NCBI RefSeq assembly: GCF_000170895.1
Contig: NZ_ABCS01000057.1
Coordinates: 1-62,820 of the forward strand
DNA from: Plesiocystis pacifica SIR-1
GTDB taxonomy: Bacteria > Myxococcota_A > Polyangia > Nannocystales > Nannocystaceae
Reading direction: 5' to 3'
Length of the DNA stretch: 62,820 nt
The position numbers and the translations under genes are program-made. Positions within the stretch are counted from its first letter, which is position 1; each line of letters begins with the position of its first letter. The notes beneath the pieces are model-generated. The model did no database searches, was not told where the DNA came from, and was given only the letters and a program-made list of their open reading frames with translations. This document shows positions 27,978 to 39,601 of the stretch, one piece after another.

Positions 27978-28635
27978 CGACCTATGGAATCGAGAATCGA
28001 GGCGCCTTTAGCGCAAAGCTTAGCGAAGCTCTCTAGGGTTAGTTCAGATCGAGAAGCCAAGCTCAAGTCAGGTTCAAGGTGTCAGTTCAAGTCAGGTGAA
28101 GGTTCAAGCTGAGCCAAGTCAAAAGGTTTAGAAGAAGGTAGACGAGGCGAAGCTAAGTTTGTCAGGTTAGGGGGTTAGGTAAGTAAGTTCTCGCAAGCCA
28201 AGGAGATGAAGATGAAGGACATCAAGTCAAGGAGTCAGTCCAAGTAAGCGAGTTGCCATACCCCATGTGCAGATACGGGGCCAAGATTCCAAGTGTTTGA
28301 AATTATGATGACTTTTGTGTTGCCATGTGGATGTGCCCCGAGAACCGAGTGCAAGCTATGACGTCGATGTCCGACAAAGCGGCGTGACAGCGAGACCGAC
28401 TCTGACATCGATGTCGTGGTCCCGACGGTGCGCGAAGATTTCGGAGCTCGATTTCGAGCAGGCGCGACCCGGAGTGAGCAGGCCTCACCGATGAATCATC
28501 TTCTGACGCCGTTCTAGGGGCTTTGAGCCCGCGGAGACTCACGAAAGATCGCTCTCGGTGTCGTGTCAGAGCCATGCTAGACGGCCGGACACCAGGATCG
28601 GAGCGCGCATGGAAGTTCACACTGAGGGAGTAGGC
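27978..28635. other. Low-GC non-coding region of about 650 bases
   Basis: Composition drops sharply from the surrounding ~70% GC, most clearly in 27980-28330. No open frame of convincing coding quality is seen. CAAGTCA-type words recur (28064, 28088, 28115, 28223), with GGTTCAAG at 28071 and 28101 and TTAGG-rich text around 28165-28180. Further right, TGACRTCGATGTC occurs twice (28359-28371 and 28403-28415), each nearly self-complementary and 44 bases apart, as a pair of operators might be. The region must contain the divergent promoters of the hydrolase and argB genes. A non-coding RNA or decayed foreign DNA are alternatives. Confidence 0.5.
28359..28415. promoter_or_regulatory. Pair of TGACRTCGATGTC sites, possible operators
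   Basis: Two 13-base near-palindromes (28359-28371 and 28403-28415) differing at one base and spaced 44 bases centre to centre, about 220-275 bases upstream of argB. Symmetry and repetition suggest a dimeric regulator binding at two sites; the identity of the regulator is unknown. Confidence 0.35.
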
Positions 28636-29454
28636 GTGAAGAGCGCTGTCTTGAAGTTTGGTGGTGAGGTCGTCGCGGATCCGTGCGCGTTGGCCGAGGT
28701 CCTCGCTGACGTCGCCCGTCTCGTGGACGCCGGTTGGCGCTTCGTGATCTGCCACGGCGGCGGACCTCAGGCGACGGCGCTCGGCCAGGCCCTGGGGCTC
28801 GAGGTCGCAAAGGTGGCCGGTCAGCGGGTCACGGACGCGGCGACCCTCGAGGTCGTCAGCCAGGCGATCGCCGGACAAGCCTCGACGACGGTGGTCGCGG
28901 CGGCGCTCGAAGCGGGCGTCCGGGCCGTCGGCGTCTCAGCGGGGGTGGTCCAGGCGACGCGTCGGCGGCCCGTCGAGGTCGAGGGGCGGACGGTCGACTA
29001 CGGCTTCGTGGGTGACATCACTGCCATCGACACCGAGCTCCTCCGTGGTTTGTGGGCCCTGGGCCGAACGCCGGTGGTGAACCCGGTGGCCGTGTGGAGG
29101 GGGGAGGCGACCGGCCCGGCTCGCGGACGCCTCAACGTCAACGGCGATACGGTCGCCGCAGCCATCGCCGTCGAGCTCGGGGTGGACCACCTGTTTGCGA
29201 TGACGGCCGTGGGTGGCGTTTTGCGTGATCGACACGACCCGAGCACGCGGATCGCCGTCCTCGACGAGCCCAACGCGCGCGAGGCGATCGCCGCTGGCGT
29301 CATCGCGGGCGGGATGATCCCCAAGGTTGAGGAGGCTCTCGTGGCCCTCTCGCGGGGGGTGGGTGCCGTGCACATCCTCGGGGCCAAGGCCGGCCTATTG
29401 CTCGCCGAGGCCGAGCTGCCGGGTCGGGTGGGGACGGCGCTGCGTGCCGAGTGA
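28636..29454 (+). CDS. argB: Acetylglutamate kinase
   Basis: It phosphorylates N-acetyl-L-glutamate in arginine biosynthesis. The amino-acid-kinase fold shows LKFGGEV at the N-terminus, the nucleotide-binding HGGGPQATALGQALGL, the substrate motif NVNGDTVAAAIAVEL and GGMIPKVEEAL near the end. GTG 28636 is preferred because GAGGGAG lies about 6 bases upstream and the lysine-bearing strand then starts the protein, as is usual; ATG 28609 is an alternative. 272 residues is normal. No other arg gene is nearby. Confidence 0.92.
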   Translation: MKSAVLKFGGEVVADPCALAEVLADVARLVDAGWRFVICHGGGPQATALGQALGLEVAKVAGQRVTDAATLEVVSQAIAGQASTTVVAAALEAGVRAVGVSAGVVQATRRRPVEVEGRTVDYGFVGDITAIDTELLRGLWALGRTPVVNPVAVWRGEATGPARGRLNVNGDTVAAAIAVELGVDHLFAMTAVGGVLRDRHDPSTRIAVLDEPNAREAIAAGVIAGGMIPKVEEALVALSRGVGAVHILGAKAGLLLAEAELPGRVGTALRAE

Positions 29455-29623
29455 GCTCTGGGCGGGTTTGCCTGGGCAGCGAGCGTGATAGAGTAGCCGG
29501 CCAAGTGCAGCCCGAGCGACCCCCAGAACCACAGGGCCCGCGGCTAGAGCCGTCGCGGAGCCCATGCAGTGAGTACGGCGGGTCCGCCGAGGGACCTGTC
29601 GAGGGGCCCGCCGAGGGCCGACG

Positions 29624-30934
29624 ATGAGCGACGCCGACATTCTGTCGCTGCTCGTGTTCGCCCTCTGCCTCGCCGGCAGCATGTTCTTCTCCGGGAGCGA
29701 GACGGCGATCACCAGCTACGGCGATCGCCGGGCCCGGCGCGCCAAGGAAGAGGGCGGCCGCGAGGGCAACTTGCTCGGCTGGTGGGTCGACGAGCCCGTC
29801 TCGGTGCTCTCGACCATCCTGCTCGGCAACAACATCACCAACACCCTGATGGGTGCGACGGCCACGGCGCTGGCGATCCGCCACCTCGAGAAGACGCCCT
29901 GGGGCTCCTGGGCCGTGCCCGTGGCGGTGGTCGTGACCACCGGCCTGCTGCTGATCTTCGGCGAGATTGTCCCCAAGGCCCTCGGCAAGCTCTACACCCA
30001 CCGGGCCACGATCCCGGTGCTCGCCATCCTCAAGGCCCTGTCTCGGGTGACCCGCCCGCTGGTCTGGATCCTGGCCAAGATCACTGACGCGGTGATCAGC
30101 CGGGCGGCGGCCTCCACCGAGGGCAGCGGCACGGCGCGGGTGACCTCGGGCGAGCTCGGCTATCTGGTCAAGGTCGCCGAGCGCGAGGGCACGATCCCGG
30201 CGGAGCAGGCCCAGCTGCTCCAGCAGGTGTTCCGCTTCGAGGACAAGATCGTCCGCGACATCATGGTCCCCCTCGATCGCGTCGTCGGCGTCGACATGGG
30301 CTGGGACATCGAGAAGATCAAGCGAGTCGCCCACGCTACGGGGCACAGTCGCCTGCCCGTCTATCACGGCGACCTCGACAACATCCGCGGCATCCTGCAC
30401 ATCAAGCAGATCGTCGGCATCGAGCTGGGCGAGGCGGCGACGGAGAGCAGCCGCTTCGAGATGTTCGAACGCCTGCTGCGCTCGCCCTTCTTCGTCAGCG
30501 AGAGCCTGCTGATCCACGACCTGCTGCGCCGCTTCAAGGAGCAGCGCGTGCACCTGGCGATCGTCGTCGACGACGGCGGAGACACCGTCGGGGTCGTCAC
30601 CCTCGAGGACGTCATCGAGCAGATCGTCGGCCAGATCTTCGACGAGACCGACCGGGCGCCTTTGTTCGCGCCGCTGGACAGCGGGGTGCAGTACCTCGAC
30701 GGTCAGGCCAGCCTGCACACGGTCAGCGAGGCACTGAATGTCGACTTCGAGGACATCGACGGCGTCGACAGTGTGGGCGACCTGCTCACCCGCATGGCGG
30801 GCCAGATGCCCATCGCCGGCTCGGTGTTCGTCTGGGAGGGCATCCGCTTCAAGATCCTCGCGGCGGACGCCACCCGGATCATCCGCGTCAGCGTCGAGCG
30901 GGTCGAGCTCGAAGACGACTACGACGAGGGCTGA
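29624..30934 (+). CDS. CorC/HlyC-type membrane protein with CNNM and CBS domains
   Basis: 436 residues. The N-terminal DUF21/CNNM domain has about three or four helices (FFSGSETAITSYGDRRARR; NNITNTLMGATATALAI; IFGEIVPKALGK are family signatures). A CBS pair follows (about 205-330; VRDIMVPLDRVVGVD, VVTLEDVIEQIVG) and a C-terminal CorC/HlyC domain ends the protein. Homologues are linked to Mg2+/Co2+ efflux or resistance; older names call them hemolysins. It stands alone, downstream of argB by 169 bases. Confidence 0.93.
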   Translation: MSDADILSLLVFALCLAGSMFFSGSETAITSYGDRRARRAKEEGGREGNLLGWWVDEPVSVLSTILLGNNITNTLMGATATALAIRHLEKTPWGSWAVPVAVVVTTGLLLIFGEIVPKALGKLYTHRATIPVLAILKALSRVTRPLVWILAKITDAVISRAAASTEGSGTARVTSGELGYLVKVAEREGTIPAEQAQLLQQVFRFEDKIVRDIMVPLDRVVGVDMGWDIEKIKRVAHATGHSRLPVYHGDLDNIRGILHIKQIVGIELGEAATESSRFEMFERLLRSPFFVSESLLIHDLLRRFKEQRVHLAIVVDDGGDTVGVVTLEDVIEQIVGQIFDETDRAPLFAPLDSGVQYLDGQASLHTVSEALNVDFEDIDGVDSVGDLLTRMAGQMPIAGSVFVWEGIRFKILAADATRIIRVSVERVELEDDYDEG

Positions 30935-30979
30935 GAGCCGCGAAGGTCGGGCGTTGTCGTGCTCTGGTAGACTCGGAGC

Positions 30980-31525
30980 ATGCGCTCTTGGGTTGCTGTC
31001 GCTTGTGTGTCTGCCTTGGCGCTGGGCCTCGGAGCCTGCTCCAAGAGCGAAGATGTCCCAGACATCGCCTACTGCGACGATGTCGCGGACTGGGGGGACT
31101 CGGCCATCTCCCTCGAGGAGGAGGTGCTGGAGATCGTCAACATGCACCGGGCGGCGGGGGCGAACTGCGGGAGCGAGGGGAGCTTCGCGCCCACGGAGCC
31201 GCTGACCATGAACCCCAACCTGCGCTGCGCCGCCCGCAAGCACACCCTCGACATGGTCGATCGCAACTACTTCAGCCACAATTCGCCCGAGGGCGACGGG
31301 CCGTCGGTGCGCATCGACGCGGCGGAGTACGACTGGAGCACCTGGGGCGAGAACATCGCGAGGGGCTCGTCGGACGCCGAAGGCACGATGGAGCAGTGGA
31401 TGGGCAGCGACGGTCACTGCGCCAACATCATGAACCCGAGCTTCACGGAGATCGGGGTGGGCTACGTCGCGGGCGGCGAGTTTGGCCACACCTGGACGCA
31501 GGTGTTCGGCCGCCCGCCGGGCTGA
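30980..31525 (+). CDS. CAP/SCP domain lipoprotein
   Basis: A 181-residue lipoprotein with lipobox LGAC (Cys20) and a CAP (SCP/PR-1) domain: LEIVNMHRAAGANCG at the start, YFSHNSPEGDGPSVRI, WGENIARGSSDAEGTMEQWM and HCANIMNPSFTEIGVGYV. The His/Glu cleft residues of the fold are visible (His in FSH, Glu in GEN, His in GHC). Bacterial CAP proteins have mixed or unknown roles, often extracellular. It lies 45 bases after the CorC-type gene and may share its transcript. Confidence 0.9.
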   Translation: MRSWVAVACVSALALGLGACSKSEDVPDIAYCDDVADWGDSAISLEEEVLEIVNMHRAAGANCGSEGSFAPTEPLTMNPNLRCAARKHTLDMVDRNYFSHNSPEGDGPSVRIDAAEYDWSTWGENIARGSSDAEGTMEQWMGSDGHCANIMNPSFTEIGVGYVAGGEFGHTWTQVFGRPPG

Positions 31526-31534
31526 GGAGGAGGT

Positions 31535-32299
31535 TTACAGCCCGCGGTGGCGGGCGTAGAGGCGGTCGCGCCAGGCGAACACCTCGGGGTGGGCCTCGAC
31601 GATCGCTTCGCGGGTCCACACGCCGCGGGTCGCCGGCTTGTGGCGGAACAGGTGCGCCGGCGGGTTCATGGCGTTGACGGCTACGGCGCAGACCATGTCG
31701 GCGTAGCTGAGTCGATCCTCGATGAGGTGGTCGCCGCGGGCGAGGGCCTTGGCGAGCGCGCTGCAAAACTCCTGGAGAGCGCGCTCGTGCTCGTCGAGGG
31801 CCGAGGGGTCGGCCCCGTACTTGCGCGCGAGGAAGCGAGCGCCCCGGCGCGCGACGCCTCGCATGGACCGGCGCATCAGCGAGGGCACGGCGGGGGGGAG
31901 GCTCTCGATCTGGGCCAGGTCGCTCTGGGTGGTCGCGTGGATGACCAGGGCGCGGGCGTGCTCGAGGGCGGCCTGGGCTCGCTCGGTCCACTCGGCCAAG
32001 GTCGCGTCGCCGCCCTCGGGGAACAGGCCAAAGCCCTTGCCGAGCAGCTCCGCGCGCCGGGCGATCTGCTCCGAGTCCCCGTGCGACCCGGCCTCGTCGA
32101 GGAGCAGGGGCACGGAGGCCGGCACGCCCTTGTCGCGGGAGCGGGTGTGCCAGCGCAGGGGGAGCTCGCCGATCATCGGCAGGTGCTCCCGGTAGCGGTA
32201 GTCGACCTCGTTGACGTCGAGGGCCCAGCGGGCCTTCTCCGTCCACGGCGAGTAGTGCAGTCCCCACAGCGTCGGTCGCTTGGTCGAGGCCTTCGCCAT
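31535..32299 (-). CDS. Glutathione S-transferase-like protein
   Basis: 254 residues with a thioredoxin-like N-terminal domain (SPWTEKARWALDVNEVDY resembles the GST SPFxxKVRxxL active-site region; ASVPLLLDEAG is the cis-Pro strand; GDSEQIARRAE follows as the GS-binding turn) and an all-helical C-terminal domain ending with LSYADMVCAVAVNAM. The substrate is unknown. It is convergent with the CAP gene (9-base gap) and 24 bases downstream of nadE on the same strand, so co-transcription is likely. Confidence 0.82.
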   Translation of the reverse strand: MAKASTKRPTLWGLHYSPWTEKARWALDVNEVDYRYREHLPMIGELPLRWHTRSRDKGVPASVPLLLDEAGSHGDSEQIARRAELLGKGFGLFPEGGDATLAEWTERAQAALEHARALVIHATTQSDLAQIESLPPAVPSLMRRSMRGVARRGARFLARKYGADPSALDEHERALQEFCSALAKALARGDHLIEDRLSYADMVCAVAVNAMNPPAHLFRHKPATRGVWTREAIVEAHPEVFAWRDRLYARHRGL

Positions 32300-32323
32300 G
32301 GCCGGACTATAGCCCAGCTGGCT

Positions 32324-33319
32324 TCAGAGCCTCGGTAGGGTGTCGGTCAGGATGCCGGCTTCGACGAGGGGCCCGCGCTCCCCGAGGCTCGGGCAGTTGG
32401 GGTTGGCCTTGTGCCGGGTGGCCCGCTCGAGCTTGCGCGCGGACACGAGGAAGGGCCGGAGCTCGGCGGCCGGGAGGCCGAAGGTGGCCTCGCCCGCGCT
32501 GGCGATGGCGTCGAGGCCCGCGTCGTCGAGGGGGGCGGGGTCGAGCAGCGCGGGCTGGAGGTCGGCGAGGCGGCTGAGCTTCTCGATGGTGCCGACCTTG
32601 GTGTACTCGCCGCTGTCCCAGTCGATGCGGCTGTAGCTCCAGTCGACGCCGCTGAGCGCCCGCAGCTCGTCCTCGTCGTTGTGCTGCTCGCCGGTGCCGT
32701 GCAGGTCGGGGGAGGGCAGGGCGTCGATGATCCGCTGGGGCACGCCGACGGCCCGACCGAGCTGGAAGACCTCGCCCTTGGCCAGCATCGCGATGGGGTT
32801 GGTGTCGACCTCCCCGTCGCCGCCTTTTTGGAAGAAGCGCAGCCACCGGTCCTCGCACTCGTTGCCCGTGCCGTGGCGGATGCCGCCGCCGGCCATGCGG
32901 TTGAAGCCGCGGCCGATGGGCGCGCGGATGCACGAGCGGATCGAGCCGACGATGGTTGGGTCCGCGGCGGCGCGCTCGTCGAGCGCGGCGGCGTCGTGGC
33001 CCGCGGCGATCAGGGCCGCGCGCATGTCGACGATCAGCTGGTCGAACATCGCCGTCAGGTCGACGATCACCAGGGGCACGCCGAAGGCGTCGGCGGCCGC
33101 CTGCGCGCGCTCTCGAGAGTCCGTGGACGAGTGGATGCTCGAGTACACCGTGACGATGTTCTCGGGCCCCAGGGCGCGGCTCAGCAGGCCCAACATCACG
33201 GCAGAGTCGACGCCGCCGCTGAGGTCGAGCTCGGCGCGGCGGGTGCCGACGGCGTCGTGAAAAGAGCGGATGGCGGCGACGCGATCGTCGATGAGGGCCT
33301 GGGGGTCGAGGACGGGCAT
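32324..33319 (-). CDS. nadE: NAD synthase, ammonia-dependent type
   Basis: It makes NAD+ from deamido-NAD+ with ATP and ammonia. The PP-loop SGGVDS (34-39) is diagnostic, with substrate-binding GTGNECEDRWLRFF, GGDGEVDTNPIAMLAKGEV and GTGEQHNDEDELRAL in order. At 331 residues there is no nitrilase/glutaminase domain, so it uses free ammonia or a separate glutaminase. A C-terminal RHKANPNCP segment is typical of the longer form. Family assignment is firm. Confidence 0.93.
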   Translation of the reverse strand: MPVLDPQALIDDRVAAIRSFHDAVGTRRAELDLSGGVDSAVMLGLLSRALGPENIVTVYSSIHSSTDSRERAQAAADAFGVPLVIVDLTAMFDQLIVDMRAALIAAGHDAAALDERAAADPTIVGSIRSCIRAPIGRGFNRMAGGGIRHGTGNECEDRWLRFFQKGGDGEVDTNPIAMLAKGEVFQLGRAVGVPQRIIDALPSPDLHGTGEQHNDEDELRALSGVDWSYSRIDWDSGEYTKVGTIEKLSRLADLQPALLDPAPLDDAGLDAIASAGEATFGLPAAELRPFLVSARKLERATRHKANPNCPSLGERGPLVEAGILTDTLPRL

Positions 33320-33454
33320 GGTGCTGGGGGCTCCTTTGCTTGAAGTGTACTTGAAACACTAAGCCGGTTCGCCGGGGGGGCAAGGTGAGGGCGCGCGCAA
33401 GAATAGCAGTCTGGCTCCCCAGGTGGGTCTGGGTGCGGGGTGTGGTCCGGATGC

Positions 33455-35506
33455 TCAGCCTTCTTCTTCTGGGGGGACCTCCTCGATCTCCCAGCGCTCG
33501 TAGACCGGCGGGTCGTGGTCGAGCTCGGTCAGGAAGCGGCTCGGCCGGAGCACGGTGGTCGGCCCCCGGCGCCCCTCCTCGATGGTGGGGTAGAGCAGGT
33601 ACAGGTCGTCCTCGGCCCGGGTGGTCGCGACGTAGAACAGCCGCCGCTCCTCCTCGAGCTCGGCGTTGGCGCGCAGGGCCTGGCTGCTGGGGAAGCGCCC
33701 GTCGACGAGCCACAGCACGAACACCACGGGCCACTCGAGGCCCTTGGCCTGGTGGATGGTCGAGAGCACCAGCTTGTCGTCGGGCTCGTCGCCCATGACC
33801 ACGTTCTCGGCCGAGATGCCCTCGATGAGCGCGAGCTCCGAGAGGAACTCCGTCGCGTCCTCCCAGCGCCCGGCGTAGTTGGCGAGGTTGTCGAGGTCCT
33901 CCTTGCGCGCGTCGGCGTTCTCGAACGAGCGCTCGGCGTAGTCGGCGTAGTGCTCGTGGACGATGATCTCGATGGCCCGCCCGGGGTTGCGGCCGCCGGC
34001 CTCGAGCAGGCGATCGAAGAGCTTGGCGAGGGTCACGAGGGCGTCCTTGGCCCGGCCCTTGGCCTGCTTGGACTCGGCGGCGAGGACCTCGGGCACGGGC
34101 GCGGGCGGGCCGGCGGGGACGGGCAGGCGGCGGCCGAAGGCGTCGAACTCCCCGGCGAGCACCGAGGCCACGCGCTCGGCCGTGCGGTTGCCGATGCCCG
34201 GCCACAATCGCAGCAGGCGCAGCCACGCGAGGGCGTCGCGGGGGTTCTCGCGGGCGCGCAGGTAGGCGACCACGTCCTTGATGTGGCGCTGCTCGAAGAA
34301 GCGCACCCCCGAGCGCACGGCGAAGGGGATGTTGCGCCGGGTCAGCTCGACCTGGAGCTCGAGGGAGTGGGCGTGGTTGCGGTAGAGCACCGCCATCTTG
34401 CGCAGCGGCAGGCTCTGCTCGTGGTGCAGCTCGAGCACGCGCTGGGCCACGAGCTCGCCTTGCTGGATCACGTCGCGCAGGGGGATGAGCGCCGGGGTGG
34501 CCCCGGGCTTGCGCACGGCCGTGAGCTCCTTGGGGTGCTGCTCGCGGTTGCGGGCGATGGAGCGGTTGGCCAGCGAGAGGATCTGCGGCGTCGAGCGGTA
34601 GTTGATGGTCAGCGGGAGGACCTGCGCCTCCTTGTGGCGGATGCGAAAGTCGTAGATCTGCGAGAAGTCGGCGCCGCGGAAGGAGTAGATGGACTGGGCG
34701 TCGTCGCCGACGCAGGTCAGCGAGCCGTGGTCCCGGGCCATCTCGTCGATGATCGCGCCCTGGAGCACGTTGATGTCCTGGTACTCGTCGACGAGCATGT
34801 GGTCCCACTGCCCGCGCAGCTGCTCGGCCACGCTCGCGTGCTTGGGGTCGCGCAGCAGCTCGAGCCAGTAGCTGAGCAGGTCGTCGAAGTCGACCATGTT
34901 GAGCCGACGCTTGCGCTCCTTGAAGTCGGCGAGGACCTTGTCGATGGGCGCGACCAGGTCCAAAAAGCGGGTGAAGCGACGCTCGATGACCGCGGGGATG
35001 GTCCCGAGCATGCCCGCGGCCTGGCTGGCGATCTTGGTCAGCACCCGGGCGTCGGGGAAGCGCTTGCTGGTCAGCACGGCCATGCCGAGCTCGCTGACCA
35101 CCGAGCCCATCAGGTCGCGGGCGTCCTCGGGGTCGAGGATGCCAAAGTCCGGGCCCAGGCCGACGGCCTCGCCGTAGCGCCGCAAGATGCGGTTGCCGAC
35201 GTGGTGGAAGGTGCCCGAGGCGCTGCGCCGCATGTCGATGGTCAGCAGGCTCTCGACGCGGTGGACCATCTCCCGGGCGGCGCGGTTGGTGAAGGTCACC
35301 AGCATGATGCGCTCGGGCTGGCAGCCCCCCGCGACCAGCTTGGCCACGCGGTAGGTCAGGGTCCGGGTCTTGCCCGTGCCCGCGCCGGCGAGGACGAGGA
35401 TCTTGCCCGCCGGCGCCTCGACCACGGCGCGCTGCTGGGGGTTGAGGTCCCGCTGGAGGTCGACCGCCGGCTTGGGCGAGCGCGTCTTTAGGCTGTACTT
35501 GGCCAA
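33455..35506 (-). CDS. UvrD/Rep-type 3'-5' DNA helicase
   Basis: A 683-residue superfamily 1A helicase. Walker A GAGTGKT at 41-47, motif Ia TFTNRAAREMVHRV, motif II LVDEYQD, motif III GDDAQSIYSFRGAD, motif IV NYRSTPQIL, motif V/VI HQAKGLEWPVVF and YVATTRAEDDLYLLYP are all present. It resembles UvrD/PcrA/Rep and likely acts in repair or replication restart. The C-terminus is short, ending in an acidic tail. It sits 9 bases after the S9 peptidase on the same strand. Confidence 0.93.
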   Translation of the reverse strand: MAKYSLKTRSPKPAVDLQRDLNPQQRAVVEAPAGKILVLAGAGTGKTRTLTYRVAKLVAGGCQPERIMLVTFTNRAAREMVHRVESLLTIDMRRSASGTFHHVGNRILRRYGEAVGLGPDFGILDPEDARDLMGSVVSELGMAVLTSKRFPDARVLTKIASQAAGMLGTIPAVIERRFTRFLDLVAPIDKVLADFKERKRRLNMVDFDDLLSYWLELLRDPKHASVAEQLRGQWDHMLVDEYQDINVLQGAIIDEMARDHGSLTCVGDDAQSIYSFRGADFSQIYDFRIRHKEAQVLPLTINYRSTPQILSLANRSIARNREQHPKELTAVRKPGATPALIPLRDVIQQGELVAQRVLELHHEQSLPLRKMAVLYRNHAHSLELQVELTRRNIPFAVRSGVRFFEQRHIKDVVAYLRARENPRDALAWLRLLRLWPGIGNRTAERVASVLAGEFDAFGRRLPVPAGPPAPVPEVLAAESKQAKGRAKDALVTLAKLFDRLLEAGGRNPGRAIEIIVHEHYADYAERSFENADARKEDLDNLANYAGRWEDATEFLSELALIEGISAENVVMGDEPDDKLVLSTIHQAKGLEWPVVFVLWLVDGRFPSSQALRANAELEEERRLFYVATTRAEDDLYLLYPTIEEGRRGPTTVLRPSRFLTELDHDPPVYERWEIEEVPPEEEG

Positions 35507-35515
35507 GGCTGGCTC

Positions 35516-38044
<2,529 letters not shown>

Positions 38045-38188
38045 GGTCCCAAAAAGCGGGGGGCGAGGGGAGAAGGATCTCGCGCGTTCCTCGCCGCGTC
38101 GGGAGTTTCGACCTCGGTGTCCAGGAGCGGGGTCCTGCCCGAGTTTTGCGCGCTTGCGTCGGTCCACGAGCGCGGATATCCCCCCGAG

Positions 38189-38656
38189 ATGCCGAGCCTC
38201 GCCGATCAGCTCACCAGCCCGGGCACCCGGGAGCGCGTCGTGGATGCCTGCTGCGCGCTGATCGACGGGGAAGTCGCCCGCAAGCGGGGGCTCACGGGGG
38301 CGGCGGTCAAGGCCAGCTTCGCGGTTGTCACCCGGGTCAAGCCCGGCTTCGTGCGCCACGTCGTCGACACCCTGCTCCCGGAGTTCGCCGAGGCCCTCGA
38401 GCCCTTTTATCGGGAGAGCAAGGCCGAGGTCGAAGGCGGGGGGGCGTCGGGGAGCGTGGGCGAGGTGTTCGCGGCCAAGGTCGCGTCGCGCAAGGGCGAG
38501 GCCTCCGAGGCGCTGCTCGGGGTGACCGATCGGCGCATCGGCGAGGCCCGCTCCTCGCTCAAGCGGGCCTACGGCAAGCTGCGCCCCAACGCCCGCGGCC
38601 ACGTCGAGGACGCCCTGCCCGGGCTCATCGCGGCGCTCCAGCCTCACGTGGCTTGA
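38189..38656 (+). CDS. DUF6918-like helical protein
   Basis: A 155-residue soluble helical protein (MPSLADQLTSPGTRERVVDA, LIDGEVARKRGLTGAAVKAS, VVTRVKPGFVRHVVDTLLPEF, EALEPFYRES). This series is what I recall as the DUF6918 family, found in myxobacteria and actinobacteria; the number is from memory. The function is unknown. ATG 38189 begins the conserved segment and is divergent from the peptidase (144-base gap). It is followed by a short GC palindrome. Confidence 0.7.
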   Translation: MPSLADQLTSPGTRERVVDACCALIDGEVARKRGLTGAAVKASFAVVTRVKPGFVRHVVDTLLPEFAEALEPFYRESKAEVEGGGASGSVGEVFAAKVASRKGEASEALLGVTDRRIGEARSSLKRAYGKLRPNARGHVEDALPGLIAALQPHVA

Positions 38657-39011
38657 GTCGTGGGCGCGATGGGGGCGAGCTCGCCCCGGTGGATTGGCTC
38701 ACTGGTGGGACTCACGAAGGCGCCGCGAGAGCGGGCCGTGATCCGGGTCTCACCTCGGGAAGGTCGCCGCGAGAATGTCCCGCCCGAGGCGGCGTCGAAG
38801 CTCACCGATGCCCGCACCGCCATGGGGACGAGCGCCGGAGCGCGCGCCTGGAGAGAGCCGCGCCCTCGGGACTCGCGGCCACCTCGGCGCTGAGTCAGGC
38901 GAAGGTGCGCACGGGCGCCCAGGCATGGCTGAAGCGTCGCTGAGCGGGGCCTCCGCGCCGCAAAGGCCAGCTGGACGAGCCCCGGACCGGCCCGTAACAT
39001 GCGCGGCAGAC
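38657..39011. other. Spacer before the aryl-polyene cluster
   Basis: 355 bases with no convincing gene. A 16-base palindrome GGGGCGAGCTCGCCCC at 38672-38687, 15 bases past the DUF6918-like stop, can form a hairpin with loop AGCT and may end that transcript. The promoter of the pigment cluster should lie in the right part, but no standard -35/-10 or -24/-12 pair is evident. Confidence 0.5.
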
Positions 39012-39308
39012 ATGCCTGGCGACGCGGCCACTCAAGACTCCTCCCAGCTCGAGGTCGAGCTCAAGACGCTCATCGTCGACGCACTCAAGCTCGAAGATAC
39101 GGCGCCGCAGGACATCGACAGCGACGAGCCCCTGGTCGGCGACGGCCTGGGCCTGGACTCCATCGACATCCTCGAGCTGGCCATGGCCATCCACCGCCGC
39201 TACGGGGTCAAGACGGGCTCCGACGACAGCCAAAACCGCGAGGTCTACGGCTCGGTGCGCAGCCTCGCTGCGTTCATCGCCGAGCAGCGGGGGGCCAGCG
39301 CGGGATGA
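39012..39308 (+). CDS. apeE: Acyl carrier protein of the aryl-polyene pathway (first)
   Basis: A 98-residue carrier protein. The phosphopantetheine Ser is in GLGLDSIDILELAMAI, typical of ApeE-type carriers. ATG 39012 is followed by a non-conserved N-terminal stretch. Its stop overlaps the next carrier's start (ATGA), and both head the cluster, as in other aryl-polyene loci. The letter assignment between the two carriers is by order and may be reversed. It carries the growing polyene chain. Confidence 0.85.
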   Translation: MPGDAATQDSSQLEVELKTLIVDALKLEDTAPQDIDSDEPLVGDGLGLDSIDILELAMAIHRRYGVKTGSDDSQNREVYGSVRSLAAFIAEQRGASAG

Positions 39309-39568
39309 CCCGCGAGGCCATCTTCGACGAGGTGCGCCGCACCATCGCGGCGCTCTTCGAGCTCGACGCGGGTGAGGTCCGCGGCGCGTCGACGGTGTTC
39401 GACGACCTCGACCTCGACAGCATCGACGCCATCGACCTGGTGGCCAAACTCCAACAGTTCTCCGGGCAGCGCATCGAGGAAGAGCAGATGCGTCGGGTGC
39501 GGACCGTCGACGACATCGTCGACCTGCTCGCGGCCCAGCTCGGCTCGGGCGAGGCCGCCGCGAGCTGA
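39305..39568 (+). CDS. apeF: Acyl carrier protein of the aryl-polyene pathway (second)
   Basis: An 87-residue carrier with DLDLDSIDAIDLVAKLQQ around the modified Ser. Its start overlaps the first carrier by ATGA. Two different carriers are characteristic of aryl-polyene systems; in the characterised E. coli pathway one receives the aryl starter and both act in extension. No phosphopantetheinyl transferase is encoded here, so a housekeeping one must serve. Confidence 0.85.
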   Translation: MTREAIFDEVRRTIAALFELDAGEVRGASTVFDDLDLDSIDAIDLVAKLQQFSGQRIEEEQMRRVRTVDDIVDLLAAQLGSGEAAAS

Positions 39569-39601
39569 GCCGAGCTCGCCCTCTGTCGCCCCGCGCACAC
39601 G

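Noticed and set aside
28261..28620. Retron-like msr/msd in the low-GC region
   Set aside because: No reverse transcriptase gene is present nearby and no long inverted repeat typical of msr-msd could be found.
29300..31489. 729-codon minus-strand open frame
   Set aside because: It spans argB, the CorC-type and CAP genes in antisense with no domain signature.
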